Shown here: piece by piece, positions 42,965-52,072 of the stretch
Layout of the letters: every line of letters begins with the position of its first letter
How positions within the stretch are numbered: the first letter of the stretch is position 1
Made by a program: the position numbers and the translations under genes
Notes under the pieces: model-generated
Databases searched by the model: none
What the model was told of the DNA's origin: nothing
What the model saw: only the letters and a program-made list of their open reading frames with translations
Assembly: GCA_937928545.1 (NCBI GenBank)
Contig: CALGJQ010000017.1
Location: 1 to 64,000, forward strand
From: an uncultured Verrucomicrobiales bacterium
GTDB taxonomy: Bacteria; Verrucomicrobiota; Verrucomicrobiia; Verrucomicrobiales; Akkermansiaceae
DNA: 64,000 bases
Direction: 5' to 3'

Positions 42965-44818
42965 ATGACCATTAAAAAGAACGTCCTTTTTGGACTGACG
43001 GGATTGTTGAGCGCAGGTGAATGCCTTGCTCAGGCAGTCGAAGAATTGGAGCCGCTGACTGTTTTGGCCCGCCGGATAAACTCTGCAAGCGACGATAATG
43101 CCTCCTCGGTAGGTGTCATTACCGCTGAAGAGTTGGTTCGCCAACAACGCCATCTCCTCTTAGAGTCGCTCAATCTCAATCCTGGGACGCAAGGCCTCTC
43201 GACGGCGGGGTTAACTGGAAATACTGGCACCGTCATCATTCGAGGTCTGTCTTCGAGCTATCAGCAATTCATTGTTGATGGGGTCAAGATTGCGGATATT
43301 TCAAATCCGGTCGGAAGCTTTCTTGGAAATGCTAATTTGGGTCAAATCGACCGGCTAGAAGTTCTTCGAGGCCCTCAAAGTGTTCTCTTTGGCACTGGCG
43401 CAGGTGGGGGAGTGGTTGGCTACGAAACGGCAGTAGGAACCGGCGATCCGAGCTTTAAGCTTTTCGGGGAAGGTGGAAGTTTCGATAGCTACCGGACGAG
43501 TTTAAGTTCGCAGGGGCAGTTGGGTGATTTTTCCTACGGTGCCGAAGTGGGGCGTCAGTTCACCTCGAATGACACTTACGCAGCTCTCCCGATTCATGAT
43601 TTTGAGCAGAACTATGCGAACCTTGCACTAGAGTGGCAGTTACGTGACGACTTACGATTGAAGTTGAGTTATCGAGGGACTGATAATTTTCTCAAAACTC
43701 GATCAATCACGGGCTTTGGGACTTCAGATTCCGAGATTCAGACTGAGACATCGCTCTTTGCCTTGAATGCCTTTTATGAAGTCAATCCAAGTTGGCAATC
43801 GCGTCTTACTTTGGGCTATTATCAGGAAAACTATGTGGGCGATTTTGTTTCGGCATTTGGGGCGTCTGGATTTGGGATCGACTACGAGAGATATACCTTC
43901 AACTGGAACAACGAGATTGAGGTATCAGATTCCTTGACCGCAGTGGCTGGACTCGAGATTGGAAGGAGTGATTTTTCCAACACGAGCGGACGTGAGGTTG
44001 ATCAGACAAATTACGGAGTTTACACCAATCTTTACTACCGTCCTATTGATGACCTTTTGCTTGAGGCGGGGGCTCGCTACGATGAGCATGATGAGTTTGG
44101 TGGAGATACGGCCTGGAGTCTCGGGGCAGTGTATACCATCGATTCATCGGGAACCCGTCTCCATGCTCGATTGAGCGAGGCTTTTCGCAATCCAACTCGT
44201 CTTGATTCGGAGTTCTTTGTTTCTCCGTTTTCAACTCAGCTCGCGAACTCGGATCTTAAGTCTGAGGCGATTCGAGGCTTCGAATTTGGTGTGACTCAAG
44301 AGTTTGGAGATCACAAGGCGGAGCTTACCTACTTTGATCAAGAAATTGATGATGCCGTGGTGACCCGTTTTCTTGGAATGAGAACGAATCAGCGGGTGAA
44401 CTCTGCCGGAAAGTCTTCCGTGAGCGGTTTGGAATTTGCGGCAAGTGGTCACTTTATGAATGAAAGTGTAAATTACCGTCTGGCTTTCACGGCTCAGTTT
44501 GATGAAGAGGTCATTGATCTCCCTGATCATCTAGCGAGTTTCGATGTGAATTACGATGCGGGCTCATTTTTGGTTGGAGCAGGGGTAAGCTATGCCGATG
44601 GCGCTGCGTATCTGGCTTCAGGAAATCCCCAAACGGATGATCGTCTTTTGACTCGGGTGTATGGAAAATATCGCTTGAACGAAAGTCTAAGCTTTCATGC
44701 TCGGGTAGAGAATGTCTTCGATGAAGAATACGAGCTTTTCTCAGATGCCTTTGGTCCGGGAAGTGAAGTGCAGGGACCGGGTAGAGCCTTCTATCTAGGG
44801 GCTAGCTATACTTGGTAA
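42965..44818 (+). CDS. btuB: TonB-dependent receptor, probably for cobalamin
   Basis: The protein has 617 residues, close to BtuB length. It has a signal peptide ending SAGECLAQA, the TonB box ELEPLTVLARR, a plug domain at about 45-160 (SSVGVITAEELVRQQRHLLL, GTVIIRGLSSSYQQFIVDGV, LEVLRGPQSVLFGTGAGGG), and a 22-strand barrel ending in FYLGASYTW with terminal Trp. The cobalamin riboswitch in front strongly supports the substrate. It sits in the outer membrane. No btuFCD or TonB genes are adjacent, so energy coupling and inner-membrane uptake lie elsewhere. Confidence 0.92.
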   Translation: MTIKKNVLFGLTGLLSAGECLAQAVEELEPLTVLARRINSASDDNASSVGVITAEELVRQQRHLLLESLNLNPGTQGLSTAGLTGNTGTVIIRGLSSSYQQFIVDGVKIADISNPVGSFLGNANLGQIDRLEVLRGPQSVLFGTGAGGGVVGYETAVGTGDPSFKLFGEGGSFDSYRTSLSSQGQLGDFSYGAEVGRQFTSNDTYAALPIHDFEQNYANLALEWQLRDDLRLKLSYRGTDNFLKTRSITGFGTSDSEIQTETSLFALNAFYEVNPSWQSRLTLGYYQENYVGDFVSAFGASGFGIDYERYTFNWNNEIEVSDSLTAVAGLEIGRSDFSNTSGREVDQTNYGVYTNLYYRPIDDLLLEAGARYDEHDEFGGDTAWSLGAVYTIDSSGTRLHARLSEAFRNPTRLDSEFFVSPFSTQLANSDLKSEAIRGFEFGVTQEFGDHKAELTYFDQEIDDAVVTRFLGMRTNQRVNSAGKSSVSGLEFAASGHFMNESVNYRLAFTAQFDEEVIDLPDHLASFDVNYDAGSFLVGAGVSYADGAAYLASGNPQTDDRLLTRVYGKYRLNESLSFHARVENVFDEEYELFSDAFGPGSEVQGPGRAFYLGASYTW

Positions 44819-44842
44819 GCTTTTCGGAAGGCCAAAAAAAAT

Positions 44843-44892
44843 GTTCCATTGTGCGAGAGAGCGGCATCAGCCTCCCTCTCGCACAGGGAACA
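44843..44892 (-). terminator. Terminator of the argB gene
   Basis: A long hairpin with arms TTCCCTGTGCGAGAG and CTCTCGCACAATGGAA (one or two mismatches), read on the minus strand, is followed by eight T in the minus direction. It ends the argB transcript, and btuB on the plus strand ends 25 bp away on the other side. Confidence 0.8.
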
Positions 44893-44980
44893 ACAACGTT
44901 TAATCCCTTACGGGATATTTTTAAGATGGACTAATTATCTTTTTTGTCATCTAGAAAAGTTAGATAAATTGATATCGAAA

Positions 44981-45850
44981 CTATCGAATCTCGGTTCCTA
45001 TTCCTGATTTCGTGAAGATCTCAAGAAGTAGAGTGTGAGGAGTTCTTCCATCAATGAAGTGAACCTTCTCAACACCGCTTGCGAGAGCTTCGAGAGCAGA
45101 TGTGATTTTTGGAATCATTCCGCCTGAAATGGTGCCATCTTCGATGAGGTCTTGCGCTTCATTGCCAGTGACGGATTCGATCAAAGTGCTTTCATCGGCG
45201 GCATCTCGGAGGAGGCCGGGAACGTCAGAGAGGTAGACCAATTTGGCCGGTTTTAGAGCGCAGGCTAATGCGGCAGCGGCTAGATCGGCATTGATGTTAT
45301 GAGTTGCCCCGCTTTCTTCATGGCAACCGAGAGGGGAGATGACGGGTACTAAACCTGAAGAGAGAGCATTGAGAACCTCTTCGACCAGAACGTCTGAGAC
45401 TTGCCCGACTCGTCCGATATCGACCATTTGGCCGTCCTCGTCTTTCCCGAAAAGTTGTTGGGCTTTGAAGACTGAGGTTCCGTGAATTGAGGTGGCCTTA
45501 CCGCCGAAGTCATTGATCGTCTGGACGAGGCCTTGATTGATTTTTCCGTGCAGGGTTTGGTCAACGATCTCGATCGCTTTTTCTGAGGTGACGCGAAGTC
45601 CTCCGACGAATTTCGCTTCGAGTCCGGATTCTCTCATGGCCGCCGAGATGGCCTTGCCACCACCATGCACAATGACGGGGCGAATGCCGGCAACCTCCAG
45701 GAAGACAATGTCGCGCATCACTTCCCGAACCAGTTCTGGATCGTCCATTGCAGAGCCGCCCATCTTGATGAGAAAGGTCTTTCCGCGGAAGCGCTGTAGG
45801 TAGGGAAGGGCTTCGATCAGCACGGAGGATTTTTCGGCAGCTGAAGTCAT
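44981..45850 (-). CDS. argB: Acetylglutamate kinase
   Basis: The protein has 289 residues from MTSAAEKSSV. An upstream ATG would add 12 residues. It has FLIKMGGSAM (Gly-Gly near the start), VIVHGGGKAI, FVGGLRVTSEK, INADLAAAALACALK and the end GGMIPKITSALEAL, all family marks. It phosphorylates N-acetyl-glutamate in arginine synthesis and is the usual feedback point for arginine. It is cytoplasmic. It is the last gene of the folate-operon strand after a 51-nt gap. Confidence 0.95.
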   Translation of the reverse strand: MTSAAEKSSVLIEALPYLQRFRGKTFLIKMGGSAMDDPELVREVMRDIVFLEVAGIRPVIVHGGGKAISAAMRESGLEAKFVGGLRVTSEKAIEIVDQTLHGKINQGLVQTINDFGGKATSIHGTSVFKAQQLFGKDEDGQMVDIGRVGQVSDVLVEEVLNALSSGLVPVISPLGCHEESGATHNINADLAAAALACALKPAKLVYLSDVPGLLRDAADESTLIESVTGNEAQDLIEDGTISGGMIPKITSALEALASGVEKVHFIDGRTPHTLLLEIFTKSGIGTEIR

Positions 45851-45901
45851 GAAGAGAGAATAGTGAACCGAGGGTCGTTTGACCATTGCGAATGGTCTCT
45901 T

Positions 45902-46534
45902 CTATTTCCCCGTAACGAGGTAACAGTGGTAGAGGGCAAATTCTCCGAAAAGGAATTTCGACTTCGCTCCTACTGAGCGGAAGCGAGAAGAAGGAGTTCC
46001 GGAAACGTAGACTTCGAGATCGAGATCGGATGCCATCTTACGAGCTCGTTTGAGGTGCCAAGGATCACTGACTAAGAGGGCGTCTTCGAACCCTTGTGCA
46101 GACATGATTTTCTTAGCCTCTTTGATATTGTCCAGGGTGTTGAGCGATTCTAGTTCAGCATGGATCACTTCGCGGGGCACGCCTTGTTTGACACAATACT
46201 CAAGACCGACTTCGGATTCGGCAAAATCCGCTCCTTTGCCGTAGCCGCCGGTTAAGACGAGCGATTTCACAGATCCTTCTTTGTAGAGATTGATGGCATG
46301 ATTGAGCCGTTCACGAAGAACGGGCGATGGCTTGTCGTGCCAAGCCGCCGCGCCTAGGACAATAGCGCAATCGGCTCCTCGGCCTCGATCCATGTGGCCC
46401 ACACGATGAATATCCCAAAGTTGCACACCCACGTAAACGAGGAGAAGCAAGATTAGGATGTAGATGGTGCGACGGCGTGAACGGGTCAAAACAGAGAATG
46501 ATCCAATATGGTTCGATTTTATGGGAAGAATCAA
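45902..46534 (-). CDS. YdcF/SanA-family DUF218 protein
   Basis: The protein has 210 residues, with one N-terminal membrane helix (TIYILILLLLVYVGVQLW). The DUF218 core has DCAIVLGAAAWHDKPSPVLRERL, SLVLTGGYGKGADFAESEVG, and LLVSDPWHLKRARKMA. SanA and YdcF act at the envelope, with effects on vancomycin barrier or with S-adenosylmethionine, but no catalytic role is firm. It overlaps the folP-ribD fusion by 4 nt (ATGA), so the two are coupled. Confidence 0.82.
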   Translation of the reverse strand: MILPIKSNHIGSFSVLTRSRRRTIYILILLLLVYVGVQLWDIHRVGHMDRGRGADCAIVLGAAAWHDKPSPVLRERLNHAINLYKEGSVKSLVLTGGYGKGADFAESEVGLEYCVKQGVPREVIHAELESLNTLDNIKEAKKIMSAQGFEDALLVSDPWHLKRARKMASDLDLEVYVSGTPSSRFRSVGAKSKFLFGEFALYHCYLVTGK

Positions 46535-48009
46535 GAGAGCTTTTTATGATAAGTCAAAAAGACTTCATTTTCACCATTTTTCAAAAAGTGAGATAAGTGA
46601 TAGTGTCTCGATTCTGGAAGGAAGTTATCAGCAAGTCCGGTAAGTGTTGGGGCCTCCTTCCCTCCAAAAAGAGTATGGGGAGCCCATGTGATATTGATTT
46701 CATCGACGACATCGAGTTCAAAAAGTTCCTTCACTAAAGTCCCTCCTCCTTCGCAAAGTAGGGTGTGAATTCCTTCTTGCAAGCGTAGCTCTTCCAAAAA
46801 CTCGTCAAGAGTTCCGCGGTGAATCGTTGCGGGAAGGTCAGGAACCTCGGCGTCTTTTCCAACGATGAGGTGGCGTTCTCCGCCTTCTGATGTGAAGAGG
46901 GGGTGTTCTGGATCAAAGCAGCCGCTTTCCGAAATGACACAGCGCAGCGGGGAATGGCCTTCAATCGTCATCGTCATTTGGTCGGCTTCTAAGGTCTTGC
47001 GTCCCACAAGAATGGCATCGGCCCCTTTTCTGATTTCCAGAAGCCGATCAAGGTCCTTTTTTGAGGTGAAATGGGCCGGCGAATTGCTCGAAGTGGAGAC
47101 CTTCCCGTCACCCGTGATGGCCATGTTGATGATGATTCTCAATTTTTTTGGAAGAAGAGGGGTGACGACGCGAAGGGCTTCCCAGCAAGCTCTGACATTG
47201 TGGACGCGAAAGATGTGAGCGCCTTTCATCATGCCTTGAGTGAGCAGAGCCACGGTGCCGGCATCGCGGTCGCGTGGGTCGGGGAGGTCAAGGACATCGC
47301 CGATTACGGTCTTTCTTGAGATGGGGAGGAGAACTGGGCAGCCGAGGGCGATGATCTTTTCGAGTTGATTGAGGACCGTGAGGTTGTCGTCTTTCTGTTT
47401 CGCAAAATCGATTCCGGGATCGAGGATGATTTGGTCGTGTGAGAGTCCCGCAGCGCATGCGGCTGAAATTTTTTCCTGAAAGAAGGAGAGCATTGAGCCC
47501 ATCAAATCATCCCATTTTTGATGAGTGTGCGAGACCTTGGGCTGACCCACGGAATGCATGATGAGCAGCGCCACTCCATGCTCGGCACAGAGGCGGGCAT
47601 TGCGATCATCTGGAAGGGCGGACATGTCATTGAGAAGATCGACATCTTCGCTGATGATTTCCGCAACGACTTCTGGTCGCCAAGTGTTGATGGAAAGAAG
47701 AACGGGAGAAAGTTGCTCGCTATCGGCTCCGCTGGTTTCATCTCTGATGGAGGGCCAGTGTTCTAAGAATGAGCGTAAGCGGTTGACTTCTTCTTCGACC
47801 GAGATGGCTTCCCGATTGGTGCGCGCGGACTCAGCTCCGATATCGATAATGTCGGCGCCTTCGCGGATATGACTGCGAGCCAACTCCAGCGCTTCATTGG
47901 GATCCAAAGTTCCGTCGCCCGAGAACGAGTCATCGTTGATGTTTACAATGCCCATCAGCAAAGGGCGTCGGGGGAACTTGATGCTCCTTCCTGGTAGCCT
48001 AAGAATCAT
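46531..48009 (-). CDS. folP: Dihydropteroate synthase fused to a RibD C-terminal reductase domain
   Basis: The protein has 492 residues in one continuous frame. Residues 1-275 are DHPS: LMGIVNINDDSFSGDG (the usual NVTPDSFS replaced by NINDDSFS), GADIIDIGAESARTN, LSINTWRPEVV, LNDMSAL, IMHSVGQPK, ILDPGIDFAKQKDDN and LLPISRKTVIGDVL. From about 280 the second domain matches RibD_C: INMAITGDGKVST, GADAILVGRKTLEADQMT, LRCVISESG, LLCEGGGTLVKELFE and HTLFGGKEAPTL. RibD_C belongs to the DHFR-like reductase superfamily. The join suggests pterin made by one half is reduced by the other, so the second half could stand in for FolA. That is an inference. Genes overlap on both sides by ATGA. Confidence 0.88.
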   Translation of the reverse strand: MILRLPGRSIKFPRRPLLMGIVNINDDSFSGDGTLDPNEALELARSHIREGADIIDIGAESARTNREAISVEEEVNRLRSFLEHWPSIRDETSGADSEQLSPVLLSINTWRPEVVAEIISEDVDLLNDMSALPDDRNARLCAEHGVALLIMHSVGQPKVSHTHQKWDDLMGSMLSFFQEKISAACAAGLSHDQIILDPGIDFAKQKDDNLTVLNQLEKIIALGCPVLLPISRKTVIGDVLDLPDPRDRDAGTVALLTQGMMKGAHIFRVHNVRACWEALRVVTPLLPKKLRIIINMAITGDGKVSTSSNSPAHFTSKKDLDRLLEIRKGADAILVGRKTLEADQMTMTIEGHSPLRCVISESGCFDPEHPLFTSEGGERHLIVGKDAEVPDLPATIHRGTLDEFLEELRLQEGIHTLLCEGGGTLVKELFELDVVDEINITWAPHTLFGGKEAPTLTGLADNFLPESRHYHLSHFLKNGENEVFLTYHKKLS

Positions 48010-48677
48010 GGTGCGGTGAGAGATTGCCCATTATCCTTTGCGCCGAATGAACAAATGAAAGGCGCGGCGGTGGTGGCCCAGCTCTCTGGAGATGGGAAGC
48101 TTTTGGACTCCTCACCCATGCACTTGTTGAGCATGTCAGTGGCGATGATGCCGGGATTCAAGGCCACTGCGGCCATTCCAGACGGGAGCTCTTCGGCGAG
48201 GGATTTGGTAAGGCCTTCGATGGCCCACTTGCTCGCGCAATAAGGGGCAACTTCTGGCGAGGAGGATCGACCCCAGCCAGAAGATAGGTTGACAATGACT
48301 CCCTTGCTTTCAGTGAGCATGGGCGGGAGGGCGTGGCGAATGATATTGGCGGTGCCGTTGATGTTGATGGCGGTGAGTTGGTCAAATTCATCAGGTCCAA
48401 CTTCCCAGAGAGGCGCGGGCTCGTTAATGATGGCGGCATTATTGATGATCAAGTCGGGAGTGCCTGTTGCGGTGAGAGCGGCTTCGCAAAACTCTGCGAC
48501 CGAGAGGTCGTTTGAGACATCCGCCGCGAAGAAGTGTGCTTCAGGAAACTCACTTTTTAAATGAGCGAGAGCGATTTCGTTTCGCCCGCACCCAACTAGG
48601 GTATGTCCTGCTTTTAAAAATTCTGTCACCAAAGCGCGGCCTAATCCTGCCGTGCAGCCCGTTAACCATATCGTCAT
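48006..48677 (-). CDS. SDR-family NAD(P)-dependent oxidoreductase
   Basis: The protein has 223 residues. The Rossmann start is TIWLTGCTAGLGRALV (TGxxxGLG), followed by DLIINNAAI, VNLSSGWG, and the catalytic tyrosine and lysine in YCASKWAIEGL. It is a classical short-chain dehydrogenase. Being the first gene of the folate operon (ATGA overlap with the DHPS fusion), it might act on a pterin, as PTR1-type pteridine reductases do, but it is shorter than those and has no specific pterin mark that I can see. The substrate is unknown. Confidence 0.85.
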   Translation of the reverse strand: MTIWLTGCTAGLGRALVTEFLKAGHTLVGCGRNEIALAHLKSEFPEAHFFAADVSNDLSVAEFCEAALTATGTPDLIINNAAIINEPAPLWEVGPDEFDQLTAININGTANIIRHALPPMLTESKGVIVNLSSGWGRSSSPEVAPYCASKWAIEGLTKSLAEELPSGMAAVALNPGIIATDMLNKCMGEESKSFPSPESWATTAAPFICSFGAKDNGQSLTAP

Positions 48678-48734
48678 CGCCTTGACGCTACGATGAATCT
48701 AAAGGAATGACAATCGCGCTTGCGCAGTCGCTTT

Positions 48735-49793
48735 CTAAAAGAGTTCGTTGGAGACTGAGGGAGGTGTTTCCTTCGCTTCGGGATCACTGGCACCTGCTAC
48801 GGGAGCTAAGGGTGCGACGAGGGGAGCAGGAAGGGGGAACTTTCTTTCAAAGATTCCCGGCACCGTTTCGTTCGCAGTGGCGTAGGCGTCTTTTACCATT
48901 TCTAACTTCGCATCGAGATTATCGACGTAATGCAGAGCGTGCGCTTCGGGAGTGCGAGGGAGAGTGGGGGAGCCAAAGTCGTATTGCCCGTGGTGCGAGG
49001 CGATCAAGTGAAGAAGGTGGAGACGAACCTCTTCGCTGGCTGGTTCGACCTCTTTCCAAGTTTCCAGTGGTAAGTCTCGCCAGAGTCGATTGGCCAATTC
49101 CATCCCCAAAGGAATGTGGCCGAGCATCTCGCCATGTAGAAGGTGGAGTTGGTTAAAGCCTTCTTCGGGATAGGTGTTTTCCCAGAGCTTTCCGCAATCG
49201 TGGAAGAGAACTCCCGCAATCATGAGGTCGCGATTCAGGTAAGGATAGACTCCACAAATCGCGGTGGCAGAGCGCATCATCTGCGCGACGTGTTCGACTA
49301 GACCACCGCGCCGGGCATGATGGTTTCTCCGAGCGGCTGCCGTTCTTCGGAATCGATCTTCGAACTGCCCGACGAATTCATCGCAGATCGCCTTCAGTCT
49401 GGGGTCATTGATTTGACTGAGAAAGTCGACAATGTCGGCCCAATCGTCATTTTGTTTTTCTCTCGTCGCGGGGTCGCCAGCTAAGAATTCACTCTTCTCT
49501 TCCTCAGTCAGAAATCGGAATTTCCAGCCCTTGCCATCGACTCCGTATTGGTTCTGGGTCCACTCGCCTGAGAAGTGAATTAAGGTTTCGGGGCCGATTT
49601 CTTCGGCGGCGCTAAACTGTGGGTGATTGTTCCAAACTTTCAGCGTGATTGTTCCGGTGGCATCGGCGATGGCCCATTCGAGGTAGGGCTTGCCTCCCTT
49701 CGTTTCGCGCTGCTTGATCGCTTGGAGTTGGGCGCAAAAAGACGCCTCAAGCGGGCTCTCGTTCGTGGTGGCTAAAAGTTCGCTAATCGACAT
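48735..49793 (-). CDS. YhaM-like 3'-5' exoribonuclease (OB fold plus HD domain)
   Basis: The protein has 352 residues. An N-terminal OB-type domain (about 15-110: GGKPYLEWAIADATGTITLKVW) is followed by an HD phosphohydrolase domain: RRGGLVEHVAQMMR, LFHDCGKLWE (the HD motif), HLLHGEMLGHI, and LIASHHGQYDFGSP. YhaM proteins degrade RNA or single-stranded DNA from the 3' end with Mn2+. The Pro/Ala-rich C-terminus (about 320-352) is lineage-specific. It is cytoplasmic. The next gene lies 3 nt upstream on the same strand. Confidence 0.88.
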   Translation of the reverse strand: MSISELLATTNESPLEASFCAQLQAIKQRETKGGKPYLEWAIADATGTITLKVWNNHPQFSAAEEIGPETLIHFSGEWTQNQYGVDGKGWKFRFLTEEEKSEFLAGDPATREKQNDDWADIVDFLSQINDPRLKAICDEFVGQFEDRFRRTAAARRNHHARRGGLVEHVAQMMRSATAICGVYPYLNRDLMIAGVLFHDCGKLWENTYPEEGFNQLHLLHGEMLGHIPLGMELANRLWRDLPLETWKEVEPASEEVRLHLLHLIASHHGQYDFGSPTLPRTPEAHALHYVDNLDAKLEMVKDAYATANETVPGIFERKFPLPAPLVAPLAPVAGASDPEAKETPPSVSNELF

Positions 49794-49796
49794 GTC

Positions 49797-50615
49797 TCAA
49801 CAGAGACGAATCATGTCCTTCATCGATTGGAACCAAAGGAAAAAAAGCCCTTTCGTGGAATACTTAAAGTGTCCGTCGTCTGCCATCTCGATCAGGCCGC
49901 AGTTCAGGTTATGGTCAATCTGGCGCCGCATCTCTTCTTCCACCTGTTTCAGGACTTCATCGGGATCAGGGAGCATCAAAGATTCCGCCGGGATTGCTAG
50001 TTTTTCGAGGTGCCGTTCGTGATCTCGGTAGATCGCTTCAAATTGATTTCGTTCGCAGGGGAGGTGGTCCCAATGGGCTTCGGGCGAATGCTTGAGCGTG
50101 GGCGAGAAGGGATAGTTCGTGGTGTGAACCGAACGCCCATCCGGAGCGCGAGAGGAAACAGTGACGAAGGCAAAGGCCACTTGTTCTTGCTCGCAAAGGC
50201 AAACGGCGGCAATCGATTTGGCCTCAGGATTCCAAAAGAAGCGAAAATATTGCTGCATCCCAGCCCAGTCCCAGCCGCTGTCGGTGACGTGGTCGAATTC
50301 GGCTTCCTCGATCTCTCGGATCAGACGAGAAGCATTCGGGAAGTAGTCCTCGGAAGGAGGTTTCTTGAATTCGATGCGATTTTTAAGAGGAATTCGCTGC
50401 TTTCGAACTCGAGTCAGGAGATCAAACCAGGGGAGGAAAAACCAAAGTCCCGCCCCTAAAAATCCCGCGCAAATGCTGCCACAGAGAAAATACAAAGCGA
50501 GAAAGGAGGCCGCCAGAAAAGTCACCGCCCCCAACTTTCTCAAAAACAAGGTCCGGCACGAGCGCAAGGCCACGCCGACGATGAGGCAGGCGAGGACGAT
50601 GAGGAAGGAGTGCAT
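49797..50615 (-). CDS. Hypothetical membrane protein
   Basis: The protein has 272 residues. Two N-terminal membrane helices lie at about 1-20 (SFLIVLACLIVGVAL) and about 30-65 (LGAVTFLAASFLALYFLCGSICAGFLG). The remainder is soluble and probably cytoplasmic: FPNASRLIREIEEAEFDHVTD, WDWAGMQQYFRFFWNPE, and DHLPCERNQFEAIYRDHERHL. I recognise no family. The gene lies 3 nt upstream of the YhaM-like gene, so it may be co-expressed. It is divergent from the gamma carbonic anhydrase gene. Confidence 0.6.
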   Translation of the reverse strand: MHSFLIVLACLIVGVALRSCRTLFLRKLGAVTFLAASFLALYFLCGSICAGFLGAGLWFFLPWFDLLTRVRKQRIPLKNRIEFKKPPSEDYFPNASRLIREIEEAEFDHVTDSGWDWAGMQQYFRFFWNPEAKSIAAVCLCEQEQVAFAFVTVSSRAPDGRSVHTTNYPFSPTLKHSPEAHWDHLPCERNQFEAIYRDHERHLEKLAIPAESLMLPDPDEVLKQVEEEMRRQIDHNLNCGLIEMADDGHFKYSTKGLFFLWFQSMKDMIRLC

Positions 50616-50737
50616 TGAGAATCTCTGGAAAGACGGCGATTGTTGTTAGATCAGGAATCTTCAGACAGATTTCTGAGAAAGCGAACGATTTCCTGCCATT
50701 CCTTGCGATTTTCTTTGGCTCTCGCTAGGATTCCGCC

Positions 50738-51262
50738 ATGGCGATCGAACCTTTCACTGACATTTGGCCCACTATTCCCGACTCCGCTTTCGTGGCGGCC
50801 AGCGCCGATGTCATCGGTCGCGTGACCCTCGGCGAAGAGTCCAGTATTTGGCACAATGCCACCCTCAGAGGGGACATTAATGAAATCACGATCGGCCCTC
50901 GAAGCAACGTGCAAGACAATGCCGTCATCCACCTGGCCGATGATTTTGGCTGCCATGTTGGTGAGTTGGTCACGGTGGGTCATTCTGCGATTCTTCATGC
51001 CTGCACCGTCGAGGACGAGGTGCTCGTCGGCATGGGCTCTTGCGTCTTGGATGGCTGCGTCATCGGGGCTCGATCCATCATCGGGGCCAATGCTCTCGTC
51101 ACGGGCGGCACCATTATTCCTGAGGGTTCGCTGGTTCTGGGAAGCCCAGCCAAAGTGGTCAAAACGCTCGACCTGAAAGACCAGCAGGAAATTAAAAAGT
51201 GGGCTGAGAAATACGTGCGCAATTCGCGACTCTTCAAAGAGCGCAAATTCACTCCGAGATAG
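50738..51262 (+). CDS. Gamma carbonic anhydrase-like protein
   Basis: The protein has 174 residues, a left-handed beta helix of hexapeptide repeats (FVAASADVIGRVTLGEESSI, AVIHLADDFGCHVG, VTVGHSAILHACTVEDEVLV). The metal histidines are in IHLAD, VGHSAI and ILHACT. This is the gamma-CA/YrdA-like family, which may be active carbonic anhydrases or inactive relatives. It is cytoplasmic. Its stop codon meets the stop of the convergent Mpv17-like gene with no gap. Confidence 0.92.
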   Translation: MAIEPFTDIWPTIPDSAFVAASADVIGRVTLGEESSIWHNATLRGDINEITIGPRSNVQDNAVIHLADDFGCHVGELVTVGHSAILHACTVEDEVLVGMGSCVLDGCVIGARSIIGANALVTGGTIIPEGSLVLGSPAKVVKTLDLKDQQEIKKWAEKYVRNSRLFKERKFTPR

Positions 51263-51937
51263 TTAGGCGTTCTTGGCGAAGAAGGTCAGGATGAGACACC
51301 AAAGGGCCAAGATAAGGTTCATAAGAGGTAGCTGCAAGGGGAGGGGGAAGAGGTAGATCAAAGAGACTGCGGGGATCCAAACCACCCAATTCGTGATCAT
51401 CAGCGGAATGGCGCGTTGTAGAAATGGCTTCCTTTTTAGGGCCGCTCGACACTCCTTGAATGAGCAATTTTTTTCGATGAAGAGATAGCCTAGCACCAGC
51501 TGCCAAACCGCAAAAAAAGGCACCCAGACAAATTCATCCACCAAGGTTTTCTTGAAGATCGTCAGAAAGTCGATCCCGTTGCCAAAGAGCCCTGCCTGAA
51601 TCCGGTAAAGCCAGTCCACCTGCCATCCGTGGAAGCCCCAAAAAATGAGGAGAAGCGGCACTTGGCGGAAGGGTTGCCTTTCTCCCTCTTTTAAAAAGAA
51701 GGCCTGCACCAACCAAGGAATGAGGCTTCCAAAAAGTGCGGTCGAAACAATCGCGAACCATGGCGAGTAAGCGACCTTGATTTCCCCAACTTGATCTAAG
51801 ACTGATGCGACCGCCTCAATCTGATAGTAGGAGATCACCAAAATTAAACCCGCCGCCCAAAGGACTATTCCCGGCACGAGATTCGATTTTGCCCCGCCCC
51901 ATCCTAGACGAATCGCTTCCTTTAAATATCCAGGCAC
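51263..51937 (-). CDS. Mpv17/PMP22-like integral membrane protein
   Basis: The protein has 224 residues with about six membrane helices. The late pattern PLMITNWVVWIPAVSLIYLF followed by PLPLQLPLMNLILALWCLIL resembles the conserved C-terminal segment of the Mpv17 family. VDEFVWVPFFAVWQLVLGYL and KTLVDEF also fit. The family is best known from mitochondrial and peroxisomal membranes, and bacterial members occur in Planctomycetes and Verrucomicrobia. Transport or channel function is not proven. It stands alone and converges with the gamma carbonic anhydrase gene. Confidence 0.62.
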   Translation of the reverse strand: MPGYLKEAIRLGWGGAKSNLVPGIVLWAAGLILVISYYQIEAVASVLDQVGEIKVAYSPWFAIVSTALFGSLIPWLVQAFFLKEGERQPFRQVPLLLIFWGFHGWQVDWLYRIQAGLFGNGIDFLTIFKKTLVDEFVWVPFFAVWQLVLGYLFIEKNCSFKECRAALKRKPFLQRAIPLMITNWVVWIPAVSLIYLFPLPLQLPLMNLILALWCLILTFFAKNA

Positions 51938-51959
51938 GCCCGATCCATAACGGCGCGCC

Positions 51960-52062
51960 TCGAACCTTCAACTTTAAACATCGAAGGTTCAAGTCCCCGA
52001 ACCAGAACCCCTCGACCAAGCATTTCAATGTTGAACGTTGAAAGTTGAGCGTTGAACGTTCT
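51960..52062. repeat. TTCAAC/GTTGAA word repeats
   Basis: Words such as CTTCAACTTTAAACATCGAA near 51965 and ATGTTGAACGTTGAAAGTTG, followed by AGCGTTGAACG, near 52028 lie between the Mpv17-like gene and the pRiA4b ORF-3 gene. Simple words of this sort also occur at 28.24 kb and 31.83 kb (GGTGAGTGGTGAATGG types). Confidence 0.5.
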
Positions 52063-52072
52063 TTCTCTTCCC

